DNA of 64,000 nucleotides from Aquipseudomonas alcaligenes NBRC 14159 (GTDB lineage: Bacteria > Pseudomonadota > Gammaproteobacteria > Pseudomonadales > Pseudomonadaceae). Where the stretch lies: NCBI RefSeq assembly GCF_000467105.1, contig NZ_BATI01000024.1, positions 1 through 64,000 of the forward strand, given 5' to 3'. Shown piece after piece: positions 9,563 through 17,657 of this stretch (the stretch's first letter is position 1; each line of letters begins with the position of its first letter). The position numbers were made by a program, and so were the translations under genes. Below the pieces are notes generated by a model. It saw nothing but the letters and a program-made list of their open reading frames with translations, was not told where the DNA came from and made no database searches.

Positions 9563-10294
9563 TCAGCTCTCTTCCCAGCGTTTGCGCAACGTCCTGATCC
9601 GGGCATCACCGCGAAGCGCACGCCGATCTGGTCCGCAGAGCGCGACCGAGCCCGCCGGCAGGCCAAAGACCTCCTCGATGGCGGCCCGAATGCTGCTGAC
9701 CTTCGCATCCGAACGTGCGGCCCGATATCGCGCTGCTCTGCGTTCGTTAGCGGTCACGCTCTGGTCTGCATCCTGCTCATCTTCGGCCTCCGCTTCCTCG
9801 GCCTCCCAGTCCTCGTCCTCTTCCTCTTCGTCTTCCTCCAGAGGTTGCGGATCATCTTCGGCCTCATCGGTCAAGTCAGCTAGGTTCTGGCCGTTGGAAT
9901 ACCAAGTGTTGGCGTCCTCCGGTTCCCATACCAATCCACCTTCGACATGGAACGCTCGAAGGGCGGCGGCAGACGACACGTAATCGCTGAACCGCGACTT
10001 CACCGCCGGCAATCGCTCGAAGCCAGCGCCCAAGGCCAGCAGAACCTTCCTGGGGCCCGCAACCAGCAGAAACTCAGACCAGCCCGGCTCACGGAAATTG
10101 CTGCTGGCAGAAACGTACAGATAGAGGGTGGCGCGAAGTGAGGCATCCTGTTCGGCCAACCGAGTCAGGACCTGCATCACGGTGTGGTGGAAACTGAAGC
10201 CCGCATTCTCGATGGAGTCCGAGTCGACCTCGACAGTGGGCATTGGCGAGCCGCTGTTGACGAAAGCGAGTTCCGACACTGATTTCCTGATCAT
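9563..10294 (-). CDS. Acidic protein of unknown function, first gene of the DUF262 operon
   Basis: I do not recognise this 243-residue protein. Residues about 1-130 look globular (FSFHHTVMQVLTRLAEQD, LYLYVSASSNFREPGW). Residues about 140-175 are an extremely acidic linker (PLEEDEEEEDEDWEAEEAE). The C-terminus is basic (NERRAARYRAARSD and GPDRRALRGDARIRTLRKRW) and contains a VFGLPAGSVALCGPD segment. The layout suggests a nucleic-acid-binding tail tethered to a globular head, possibly a DNA-mimic or adaptor. It starts at ATG 10294 after AAGGA and leads the operon with the two DUF262 genes, so it is probably part of the same system. Confidence 0.7.
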   Translation of the reverse strand: MIRKSVSELAFVNSGSPMPTVEVDSDSIENAGFSFHHTVMQVLTRLAEQDASLRATLYLYVSASSNFREPGWSEFLLVAGPRKVLLALGAGFERLPAVKSRFSDYVSSAAALRAFHVEGGLVWEPEDANTWYSNGQNLADLTDEAEDDPQPLEEDEEEEDEDWEAEEAEAEDEQDADQSVTANERRAARYRAARSDAKVSSIRAAIEEVFGLPAGSVALCGPDRRALRGDARIRTLRKRWEES

Positions 10295-10546
10295 TGCATT
10301 CGTTCCTTGAACGATTCGTGAGTGGGCCGTCGCGATTTGCGGCGATGTTAACCGCTATTTCGCACACCCTCCGATTGGATATGGAGAGGTCACGCTCGAT
10401 AGTGGCAATTAAATAGCACATTGCATAAATGGTGACGGGATAGCGCAGTAGCGGCAAGCCCTGAAAGTACATGCCCATGCTGGGGCGAATCCTGGAACAG
10501 GATTACCGTGAAACAGGCTCGGCGTCAGTTTGCAATGGCTGCTTCT

Positions 10547-12225
10547 GGCCCAGGCTGTGTAAAAACGCTGGCATCGACCTTGCTGTGATTTGATGGGTTC
10601 AAATCAGCGGGGGGATACCGATGAAGCGTTTTATCCAGGGACAGCATCGAGGCCAAAGCGCGTTGCTTCCCGAGAGCCTGGATGACTACGTGGCGGACAC
10701 CAACCCGGTGCGGGTGGTCGATGTTTTCGTCGATGAACTCGACCTTGGCCAACTGGGTTTCGGGGGTGTCATCCCGGCTGAAACTGGTCGGCCCGCCTAC
10801 CATCCTGCCGACCTGCTGAAGATCTATATCTATGGCTACCTCAATCGCATCCAATCCAGTCGCCGCCTTGAGCGAGAGGCTCAGCGCAACGTCGAGCTGA
10901 TGTGGCTGACCGGGCGTTTGATGCCGGACTTCAAGACCATCGCCAACTTCCGCAAGGATAATGGCAAGGCAATCCGCGGCGTTTGTCGGCAGTTCGTGGT
11001 GCTGTGTCAGCAGCTCGGGCTGTTCGCCGAGGCACTGGTGGCCATCGACGGCAGCAAGTTCAAGGCGGTCAACAATCGTGACCGCAACTTCACCAGCGCC
11101 AAGCTGCAACGTCGGATGGAGGAGATCGAGTCCAGCATCAGCCGCTACCTGACGGCGCTAGATACTGCTGACCGTCAGGAGCCCGCAGTGGCACAGGCCA
11201 AGGCAGAGCGCCTGCACGGCAAGATTGCCACCCTGAAAACCAAGATGCAGGAACTGCGAGACATCGGGGCTCAGCTTGAGTCCGTCCCGGACAAGCAGAT
11301 CTCCCTGACCGATCCAGATGCCCGCTCGATGATGACTCGCGGCACCGGCCTGGTTGGCTACAACGTCCAGGCTGCGGTCGATACGAAGCATCACCTGATT
11401 GTGACGCACGAGGTCACCAACAACGGTGTCGACCGCGACCAATTGAGTGCCATGGCCAAGCAGGCACGGGACGCGATGGGCGTGGAGTCACTGTCGGTAG
11501 TCGCCGACCGGGGCTATTTCAAAAGCGAGGAAATCCTCGCCTGCCACGAAGCAGGCATCACCGCCTTCGTGCCCAAGGCTAAGACATCGGCCGCCGCAGC
11601 AGCGGGTCGCTTTGGCCGTGATGATTTCATCTACGACGCGGCCCATGACGAGTACCGTTGCCCAGCCGGAGAACGCTTGGTCTGGCGATTCTCGACGGTT
11701 GAGAAAGGTCTAAAACTGCACCGTTACTGGAGTTCGCATTGCCAAGGTTGTGCGTTGAAAGATCAGTGCACGCCGAGCGCACAGCGGCGGGTGAGTCGCT
11801 GGGAGCACGAGTCGGTGCTCGATGCGATGCAGTCCCGCCTAGATCAGGCTCCGGAGATGATGCGCATCCGCCGCCAGACGGTTGAGCATCCGTTCGGGAC
11901 ATTGAAAGCCTGGATGGGCGCCACTCATTTCCTCACCAAGACGCTCGACCGAGTGAGCACGGAAATGAGCCTGCATGTGCTCGCCTACAACTTCAAACGG
12001 GTGCTGAACCTGCTGGGCAATAGTGCGCTAATGGCCGCGATGAGGGCCTGAACCCCCATTGGCAGCCCGTTGAACTCGTCCCCAAGCATCGCAGAGCCAC
12101 ACTTGCCCGAATTGGCTGAATAACTCGGATCGACACACCAGTGGCCCGTAGGGACGCTGGGCGCCGCTAAAACAACCCAATATCCAGCTATCCATCACCC
12201 GCTGCGTTTTTACACGGTCTGGGCC
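10547..12225 (+). mobile_element. IS1182-family insertion sequence with GGCC target duplication
   Basis: The element proper spans 10551-12221 (1671 bp). Imperfect 18-bp terminal inverted repeats (CAGGCTGTGTAAAAACGC at 10551-10568, and its counterpart at 12204-12221 with two differences) are flanked on both sides by GGCC (10547-10550 and 12222-12225). GGCC is a 4-bp palindromic target duplication. One full-length transposase gene lies inside. It inserted between the DUF262 operon and the glycine-zipper gene without interrupting a recognisable gene. Confidence 0.88.
10621..12051 (+). CDS. tnp: IS1182-family DDE transposase
   Basis: This 476-residue transposase moves the surrounding insertion sequence. 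It has the DUF772-type N-terminal domain (RPAYHPADLLKIYIYGYLN, FKTIANFRKDN), a coiled middle insertion and a DDE catalytic core: Asp in AIDGSKFKAVN, Asp in VVADRGYFKSEEI and Glu in VEHPFGTLKAWMG. A Cys-rich stretch (CQGCALKDQC) lies before the last acidic residue, as is usual in IS1182/IS5-like enzymes. The frame is intact and full length, so the copy may still be active. Confidence 0.95.
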   Translation: MKRFIQGQHRGQSALLPESLDDYVADTNPVRVVDVFVDELDLGQLGFGGVIPAETGRPAYHPADLLKIYIYGYLNRIQSSRRLEREAQRNVELMWLTGRLMPDFKTIANFRKDNGKAIRGVCRQFVVLCQQLGLFAEALVAIDGSKFKAVNNRDRNFTSAKLQRRMEEIESSISRYLTALDTADRQEPAVAQAKAERLHGKIATLKTKMQELRDIGAQLESVPDKQISLTDPDARSMMTRGTGLVGYNVQAAVDTKHHLIVTHEVTNNGVDRDQLSAMAKQARDAMGVESLSVVADRGYFKSEEILACHEAGITAFVPKAKTSAAAAAGRFGRDDFIYDAAHDEYRCPAGERLVWRFSTVEKGLKLHRYWSSHCQGCALKDQCTPSAQRRVSRWEHESVLDAMQSRLDQAPEMMRIRRQTVEHPFGTLKAWMGATHFLTKTLDRVSTEMSLHVLAYNFKRVLNLLGNSALMAAMRA

Positions 12226-12336
12226 GACTCCAGCCAGTTCGCACTCAGTTAGCGCTGCTGAAAATTAGCCATTCGATCCAAAAAAATTTCAACCACACAT
12301 TACCGCAATGACATCAGCACCAAGGAGGTTCGTCTC

Positions 12337-12666
12337 ATGTCATTGCAGTGCCCCCGCTGTCACTCACCCAAAGTCGCTTCGTTCCATCACGCCATGAAAA
12401 CCGGCGCGGCCATCGGCGCAGTCGGTGGTCTCGCACGTGGTATCAGCGCTGCTCTGGCAGGCGGCAAGGCCGGTGCAGCACTCGGCCTAATTGCCGGCCC
12501 TGTCGGTATCACACTCGGCTCGGTATCCGGTGCCATTCTCGGAGGCCTTGCCGGTGGCGTCGGTGGTTGTGCGCTCGGTGCCCAGCTCGGTGAGTCGCTC
12601 GACCGCCATGTACTGGCCCACAATCTCTGCTTGCTTTGCGGTCACCGCTTCAACCTGCCGGCCTGA
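12337..12666 (+). CDS. Small glycine-zipper membrane protein with Cys-pair ends
   Basis: This 109-residue protein begins MSLQCPRCHSPK and ends LCLLCGHRFNLPA, so two Cys pairs at opposite ends could form one zinc ribbon. Between them lies a Gly/Ala-rich hydrophobic core with glycine-zipper spacing (about residues 22-85: GAAIGAVGGLARG, LGGLAGGVGGCALGAQLG). This suggests two membrane-inserted helices. The start has a strong AAGGAGG site. It heads the cluster of DUF932, YqaJ and RadC genes found together on plasmids and integrative elements. No function is known to me. Confidence 0.75.
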   Translation: MSLQCPRCHSPKVASFHHAMKTGAAIGAVGGLARGISAALAGGKAGAALGLIAGPVGITLGSVSGAILGGLAGGVGGCALGAQLGESLDRHVLAHNLCLLCGHRFNLPA

Positions 12667-12763
12667 TCCGGCCATAGCTCCCCTCTTCCTTATCTCTCAT
12701 TGATTGCCGGTGCTGCGCTCTGCGCGGCGCTTTATGCCGGCCTGCACCCAAAGGAAATTCGTC

Positions 12764-13732
12764 ATGGCTCATCAAATCGAACAAATGGCCTATGTTGGCG
12801 CTACCCCGTGGCACGGCTTAGGCAACAACCTTCCGCAGAAACAGCCCATCGAAGTCTGGCAGCGCGAAGCCGGTATGGACTGGCAGATCCTGGAAAGCCC
12901 CGTGCACTTTAAGTCGGACGCCATAGGCCACCTGGGCGCGATTCATTCGTTCCCGGAACAGAAGGTGCTCTACCGCTCGGATACCAAGTCACCGCTGTCG
13001 GTGGTCTCGCAGCGCTACCACACCGTCCAGCCTCGTGAGGTGCTGGAGTTCTACCGCGATCTGACCGAGGTCTCCGGCTACGAGCTGGAAACCGCTGGCG
13101 TGCTCAAAGGCGGGCGCAAGTTCTGGGCGCTGGCGCGTACCGGCCAAGGTGCAGCGATCAAGGGTAACGACCAGGTGAATGGCTACCTGCTGTTGGCCAC
13201 TTCCTGCGACGGCACTCTGGCCACCACAGCAACCCCCACCACCATCCGCGTGGTCTGCAACAACACGCTGACCATCGCTCTGGACGGCACTAGCCGTGCG
13301 ATCAAGGTGCCGCACAGCACACGCTTCGACGGCGACCTGGTGAAGAAGCAGCTTGGCATCGCCGTCTCGCAATGGGACGACTTCATGTACCGCATGCGCC
13401 ACTTGGCTGAACGCAAAGTGCAGTGGCATGAGGCGCTGGGCTTCTTTATGAACGTGATGTGTGAAACCAGCGCGACCGGCGCACTGCCGGAGCAACTGCC
13501 CAACGAGCGCGCCCTGCGCAAAGTGCAAGAGCTGTATGAAGGTCGTGGCCGAGGCAGCCAGCTGGATTCAGCACGTGGCACTGCCTGGGGCCTGCTCAAC
13601 GCCGTGACCGAGTACGTCGATCACGAGCGCCGGGCACGTAGCACCGAGTACCGCCTCGACTCCGCCTGGTTCGGCCAAGGTTCCCAGATCAAGCAACGCG
13701 CTCTGGATACGGCCCTGCAACTGGTCGCCTGA
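12764..13732 (+). CDS. DUF932 phage/plasmid-related protein
   Basis: The 322-residue product matches the DUF932 family of phage- and plasmid-borne proteins (TPWHGLGNNLP near the N-terminus, YRSDTKSPLSVVSQRYHTVQP in parts, and VCNNTLTIAL in the middle). Members occur on plasmids and ICEs beside recombination genes; their biochemical role is not established. I chose ATG 12764, preceded by AAAGGAA; the frame extends upstream without family similarity. A hairpin terminator follows at 13755-13786. Confidence 0.88.
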   Translation: MAHQIEQMAYVGATPWHGLGNNLPQKQPIEVWQREAGMDWQILESPVHFKSDAIGHLGAIHSFPEQKVLYRSDTKSPLSVVSQRYHTVQPREVLEFYRDLTEVSGYELETAGVLKGGRKFWALARTGQGAAIKGNDQVNGYLLLATSCDGTLATTATPTTIRVVCNNTLTIALDGTSRAIKVPHSTRFDGDLVKKQLGIAVSQWDDFMYRMRHLAERKVQWHEALGFFMNVMCETSATGALPEQLPNERALRKVQELYEGRGRGSQLDSARGTAWGLLNAVTEYVDHERRARSTEYRLDSAWFGQGSQIKQRALDTALQLVA

Positions 13733-13754
13733 CCTTTTACTGACTCAACGCCTA

Positions 13755-13786
13755 ACGCCCGACCCGCTTCGCTGCAGGACGGGCGT
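13755..13786 (+). terminator. Terminator after the DUF932 gene
   Basis: A stem ACGCCCG/CGGGCGT is followed by TTTCTATTTCT. It separates the DUF932 gene from the YqaJ gene, so the two may be transcribed or tuned separately. Confidence 0.65.
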
Positions 13787-13810
13787 TTCTATTTCTGCAA
13801 GGTGAACGCT

Positions 13811-14815
13811 ATGAAAGCTATTTCATTGAATCGCAGCACCAGCAAATCCCGCCCGGCCCTGCGTCTGGTCAGCACCAAGGAGCTGCCGCGCGAGGACTGG
13901 CTGCAGATCCGCAAGCAAGGTATCGGTAGCTCAGATGCAGCAGCGGCCGTGGGTCTCAATCCCTATAAGTCGCAGCTGGAGCTGTGGATGGAAAAGACCG
14001 GTCGCGATGCTGGCATGCCCAAGTCCGATCCACAGGATGAGGAAAGCCCAATGTACTGGGGCAACGTTCTGGAGCCCATCGTGGCCTGGCACTACAGCAA
14101 GCGCACCAAGAACAAGGTACGGCGCATAAACACCGTGCTGCAGCACCCGGATCCGGAGCTGCCCTGGATGCTGGCCAACATCGACCGCGAGGTGATCGGG
14201 GCGGACGATGTGCAGATCCTTGAATGCAAGACAGCCGGCATAAACGGGGCACGCCTCTGGAAAGAGGGCGTGCCTGAGTATGTGCAGCTGCAAGTCATGC
14301 ACCAGCTCGCCGTCACTGGCAAGCAGGCGGCGGATGTAGCGGTTCTGCTGGGTGGCCAAACGCTGGAGATCCATCGCATTGAGCGAGACGAGCAGATGAT
14401 CGCTCGCCTGATCGAGCTGGAGCGCAAGTTCTGGCACTACGTGGAAACCGACACGCCACCACCTGCTGATGGCACCGCTTCCGCTGAGTTGGCGCTGCGC
14501 TGCCTCTACCCGGAGGACAACGGCCAGGTCGTCGACTTTAGTGGCCATGCAGGGCTGGCCGCAGCCTTCATTGAACTGAAGGCCGTGCGTCAGTCGATTG
14601 CCGACAAGGAAAAGCGCGAGGCCGACCTCAAGCAGATGCTGCAGCAGGCCATGGGCGACGCGAGTCGGGCGGAGTTCTCCAGCGGCTATGTCACCTGGCG
14701 CAAGGCCAAGGACAGCATCGGCCTCGATGTCGTGCAGTTGCTCCAGGACAAGCCCTACCTGCAGGCCAAGTACCCACTGCTGAAACCGGGTGCACGACGC
14801 TTCCTGGTCGGCTGA
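13811..14815 (+). CDS. YqaJ-family viral recombinase (exonuclease)
   Basis: YqaJ nucleases are lambda-exonuclease-like enzymes that resect DNA ends for single-strand annealing. The 334-residue protein shows the family motifs: GIGSSDAAAAVGLNPYKS near residue 38, Glu in GNVLEPIVAWHY, the D and E-x-K pair in WMLANIDREV and QILECKTAG, and VPEYVQLQVMHQLAVTG. A C-terminal helical region (about 250-334) follows. I chose ATG 13811, which has AAGG at a normal distance. It fits a recombination cassette with the neighbouring RDF-like and RadC genes. Confidence 0.92.
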   Translation: MKAISLNRSTSKSRPALRLVSTKELPREDWLQIRKQGIGSSDAAAAVGLNPYKSQLELWMEKTGRDAGMPKSDPQDEESPMYWGNVLEPIVAWHYSKRTKNKVRRINTVLQHPDPELPWMLANIDREVIGADDVQILECKTAGINGARLWKEGVPEYVQLQVMHQLAVTGKQAADVAVLLGGQTLEIHRIERDEQMIARLIELERKFWHYVETDTPPPADGTASAELALRCLYPEDNGQVVDFSGHAGLAAAFIELKAVRQSIADKEKREADLKQMLQQAMGDASRAEFSSGYVTWRKAKDSIGLDVVQLLQDKPYLQAKYPLLKPGARRFLVG

Positions 14816-14847
14816 AACCCTGCCTTTCCAACCCTTCCCTCCCCTCG

Positions 14848-14886
14848 GCCAGTCCATGCAGTTCGCGCTGCATGGCTGGCTTTTTT
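14848..14886 (+). terminator. Terminator after the YqaJ gene
   Basis: A long stem (GCCAGTCCATGCAG with CTGCATGGCTGGC) and a TTTTTT run lie between the YqaJ gene and the next gene. This is a strong intrinsic terminator or attenuator. Confidence 0.75.
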
Positions 14887-14906
14887 CATTTCCAGGAGAC
14901 TCAGCC

Positions 14907-15857
14907 ATGCTCAAAGGTCTGGCTATCACTCCGCCGGTACTCGGGCGGATTTCCATCGGCAAGGTCATCGAGAAGAACGGCAAGCGCCTGCCGGAGAAAG
15001 ATGACCAGTTCACCATCACTTCCCAAGTGCAAGGCAAGGACGGATGGCTGCTGCACCCGCTCAACGACCAGCTGCGCCACGGTAAGGACGACAAGCTGCG
15101 CAGCATTCCAGTACGCCTACTATTCAACGAGCCGGAGCTGAATTTCCGCGCGGATTACACGCTGTTCGACCGGCAATCGGGCCGACCGGTTTGCGTCGGC
15201 AATGGCGAGACCTGCAAGCGGGTCACTCAGGACGGCATGCAGTCGATGCCATGCCCGTCACCGGATGCCTGCCCGCTGGCGAAAGGCGGTGCCTGCAAGC
15301 CCTATGGCCGACTGAATGTGGTGATTGGTGATGAGGATCCGCTGGGTAGTTTTGTGTTTCGCACCACCGGCTTCAACAGCATCCGTACCCTCGCCGCTCG
15401 GTTGCATTACTTCCAGGCCATATCAGGCAACCGCCTGGCATGCCTGCCGCTAGAACTGCGGCTGCGTGGCAAGTCCACTCGCCAGAGCCATGGCACACCG
15501 ATCTTCTACGCCGACCTGACAGTACGCGGCGGCATGGACATGGCTGAAGCACTGGTGACAGCCAGTGAAATCGATTCGCGACGGCAGGCTGCGGGCTTCG
15601 ATCAAGCGGCTTTGGATGAGGCAGCAAGACGAGGCTTCGGCAATGGTGCCTTTGAAGACTGCGAGGAGGATGTCAGCGCCATCGTCGAGGAGTTCTACCC
15701 CGAGGGTGAAGCACCTGCAGCAGCGCCCGCCGCTTCACTCCACCCCACCAAACCCAGCCTGATTGAAAAGCTCGATGCACAGGCTGCTCGTCAAACACCA
15801 CCCACAGACCAAGACCAAGGAGGCCGACATGCGCCTGCACAAGCTGAAAGCCAGTGA
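14907..15857 (+). CDS. Recombination-directionality-factor-like / putative metal-binding protein
   Basis: The 316-residue protein begins MLKGLAITPPVLGRISIGKV, as in plasmid/ICE proteins often labelled hydrolase or metal-binding and related to the phage Gp3 recombination directionality factor family. A Cys cluster at about 103-130 (CVGNGETC, then CPSPDACPLAKGGAC) could bind a metal such as zinc or an Fe-S cluster. A conserved FVFRTTGFNSIRTLAARL block follows. The start at ATG 14907 has AGGAG nine bases upstream. It overlaps the radC start by 29 bp. Whether it directs excision of this element, or acts in recombination in another way, is unknown. Confidence 0.78.
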   Translation: MLKGLAITPPVLGRISIGKVIEKNGKRLPEKDDQFTITSQVQGKDGWLLHPLNDQLRHGKDDKLRSIPVRLLFNEPELNFRADYTLFDRQSGRPVCVGNGETCKRVTQDGMQSMPCPSPDACPLAKGGACKPYGRLNVVIGDEDPLGSFVFRTTGFNSIRTLAARLHYFQAISGNRLACLPLELRLRGKSTRQSHGTPIFYADLTVRGGMDMAEALVTASEIDSRRQAAGFDQAALDEAARRGFGNGAFEDCEEDVSAIVEEFYPEGEAPAAAPAASLHPTKPSLIEKLDAQAARQTPPTDQDQGGRHAPAQAESQ

Positions 15858-16326
15858 CACGACCGGCACCTACCTGGTCGAGTCACCGGTGACGGAAAAC
15901 GACATCCTGCTGATGGCCAAGCAACTGGCCAGTCTGCGCCTACGCAAGGGACGCGCCCTGACGTCGCCTAAGGAGGTGTTCAGTCATCTGCAGGCGCTGC
16001 TGGCTGCTTATGAGCACGAGGTGTTCGCCCTCCTCATGCTCGACAGCCGGCACCGGGTGATTGCGTTCGAGGAGCTGTTCAGGGGGACTCTCGATGGCTC
16101 CAGCGTGTACCCCAGGGAGGTCGTGAAACTAGCCCTGGAGCACAACGCCGCCGCCTTGATCCTGGTGCACAACCACCCATCAGGTGATCCCGAACCCAGC
16201 ATGGCGGATCGTAACCTCACCACGAAACTACAGGACGCGCTGAATCTCGTCGGTGTGCGCACGCTCGATCACATCGTGGTGGGGGACGAAGGCTGCGTGT
16301 CACTGGCAGAACTGGGCTACCTGTAA
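15829..16326 (+). CDS. radC: RadC/JAB-domain protein
   Basis: This 165-residue protein carries the JAB/MPN metalloprotease-like fold of RadC-family proteins. The metal-binding motif is intact (LVHNHPSGDPEPSMADRNLT, with H-x-H and Asp ligands), and the upstream Glu lies in AFEELFRGTLDG. It lacks the N-terminal helix-hairpin-helix region of chromosomal RadC, as is usual for the short copies on mobile elements. The start ATG 15829 has AAGGAGG. The name RadC is historical; a role in DNA repair is doubtful. Confidence 0.92.
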   Translation: MRLHKLKASDTTGTYLVESPVTENDILLMAKQLASLRLRKGRALTSPKEVFSHLQALLAAYEHEVFALLMLDSRHRVIAFEELFRGTLDGSSVYPREVVKLALEHNAAALILVHNHPSGDPEPSMADRNLTTKLQDALNLVGVRTLDHIVVGDEGCVSLAELGYL

Positions 16327-16335
16327 GGAGGCGAA

Positions 16336-16500
16336 ATGAAGCTACTGCTACGCACGCTCGCAGCCGCGGTCATGTTTGCCGGGATCCTGGCTGGCTGCCT
16401 GGCGTTATTGCTGCTAGTGATTCTGATGGTGCGCTTTCCGCCACTGCTCGTGGCTGTGGTGCTGGCGTGCTGGATCCTCAATCGGTTCCAACGGTCCTAA
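16336..16500 (+). CDS. Small two-helix membrane protein
   Basis: A 54-codon frame starts ten bases after the radC stop with a GGAGG site. The product has two hydrophobic segments (about 7-31 and 34-48: LLLLVILMVRF, LLVAVVLACWIL) and a short basic tail. It is probably an inner-membrane peptide co-transcribed with radC. No family is recognised. Confidence 0.6.
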   Translation: MKLLLRTLAAAVMFAGILAGCLALLLLVILMVRFPPLLVAVVLACWILNRFQRS

Positions 16501-16622
16501 TTTGATAGCGAATGTTCAGGGAGAGCTGCTTCCAAGCAGTTCTCTCTGGACAGGCTACTTGCTGTTCTTTTTTTGTCAGTCAGGCAGAATCCATCGCCCA
16601 TTCGAAAGACAGCTAAGCACCG

Positions 16623-16925
16623 ATGAAACTACTCAACACTTACGACGACCGAGACGAGGCCGAAGCAGCAGCGGATAAGCTCACCGGAGAAAAGCGCCTG
16701 GCAAGCGAACGCGATGCTACCGTGGTCATCTACAACCTATTCGGCATTCCCAGCTGGGGTAATTTTCATCGGCTTGGCATGTACAACCTGGACGAGCTGA
16801 AAAGCCTCTTGGAACGCAGAGCGAACTGGAACGCGGCCGATCAAGCACGCCACTCTGAAATTATCACCACGCTTATTACAGTTGCCAAAAACTACGCCAT
16901 AGATTTACCAGCTCATTGGATTTAG
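16623..16925 (+). CDS. Hypothetical protein
   Basis: I do not recognise this 100-residue soluble protein. It begins MKLLNTYDDRDEAEAAADKL, a helix that resembles the start of putative-signal-transducing or DUF2007-like proteins, and contains VVIYNLFGIPSWGNFHRLGMYN. The ribosome binding site is weak. It ends 9 bp before the convergent end of the BREX operon. Confidence 0.55.
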   Translation: MKLLNTYDDRDEAEAAADKLTGEKRLASERDATVVIYNLFGIPSWGNFHRLGMYNLDELKSLLERRANWNAADQARHSEIITTLITVAKNYAIDLPAHWI

Positions 16926-16934
16926 CGCTGATAC

Positions 16935-17657
16935 TCAAGGCTGGTCGCGCAAAGCAACGAACTGGTTACTCGGTCCTTCCGACCGCAGCATCAGGTTTGC
17001 GCTGTTCGACACCAAGTAGGCCAGGGGCCGCGTCAAGTTGAACGGGAACAGCACGGGCAGCGACTGCAGGCTGGGCACTGAGACGGGCTTGCCGGCGTAG
17101 CGCACGGCCGCCTCGATCAACCAGGCCGTCAGTCCGTCGTTGACGATCGCGGTTGGTGCCAGTCGGATGACGCGCTTGCCTTTCTCAACCCGCTCCACAG
17201 CTCCCCAGCTCGCCTGGCTCTGGATGACCATGTTGGTCATGCGCCGAGTGCCTTCGCGCTCTCCGTAGGTTTCACTCATGCGGCGGTGTACTTCGGCAGA
17301 CGCGCAATCACCCTGGATGGCGGACAGGCGGCCCACCAGCTCGGCCACCTTGCCAAAGAACGGGTACGTCGCCACAGACATGCCCCAGCACAGCGCCGCG
17401 ACCGGTATGTTCGGCTGCGTCTTGTGGATGGCCACGCCGCGATCCGCGTAATCGACCAGTTCGGCACGTGGCTCCAGCCACAGCCGGTTAAGTACGGTGC
17501 GTGTTTTCTTCTTGGCTTCCGCGCCAAGTCCGGCTGCATCGAGCAGTGCATTCAGATCATCTAGTCCAGCTGCGCCAGCACGAACATTCAGCGCCGCAGC
17601 CGCCCAATCAAGCTGAATGAACCGATCAAAGCCTATTTTTGGTGCTGATGAATTCAT
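16935..17657 (-). CDS. brxA: BREX type 3 terminal gene, brxA candidate
   Basis: The 240-residue protein closes the BREX operon, the position brxA (DUF1819, NusB-like) takes in type 3 systems. I could not confirm DUF1819 motifs by eye. The N-terminus (FDRFIQLDWAAAALNVRAG) and helical middle (RRMSETYGEREGTRRMTNM) suggest an all-helical, DNA-associated protein, and GAVERVEKGKRVIRLAP could be a winged segment. The ATG overlaps the pglZ stop by 4 bp, so translation is coupled. A divergent BrxA is the best reading; an unrelated operon partner is possible. Confidence 0.6.
   Translation of the reverse strand: MNSSAPKIGFDRFIQLDWAAAALNVRAGAAGLDDLNALLDAAGLGAEAKKKTRTVLNRLWLEPRAELVDYADRGVAIHKTQPNIPVAALCWGMSVATYPFFGKVAELVGRLSAIQGDCASAEVHRRMSETYGEREGTRRMTNMVIQSQASWGAVERVEKGKRVIRLAPTAIVNDGLTAWLIEAAVRYAGKPVSVPSLQSLPVLFPFNLTRPLAYLVSNSANLMLRSEGPSNQFVALRDQP

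Noticed and set aside
10089-10478. 129-codon minus-strand frame overlapping the acidic protein gene start
   Set aside because: No similarity; the acidic protein frame continues the operon with a normal start.
10488-10504. Hairpin AATCCTG-GAA-CAGGATT near the IS left end
   Set aside because: Short and without a T-run or adjacent gene end; no function can be supported.
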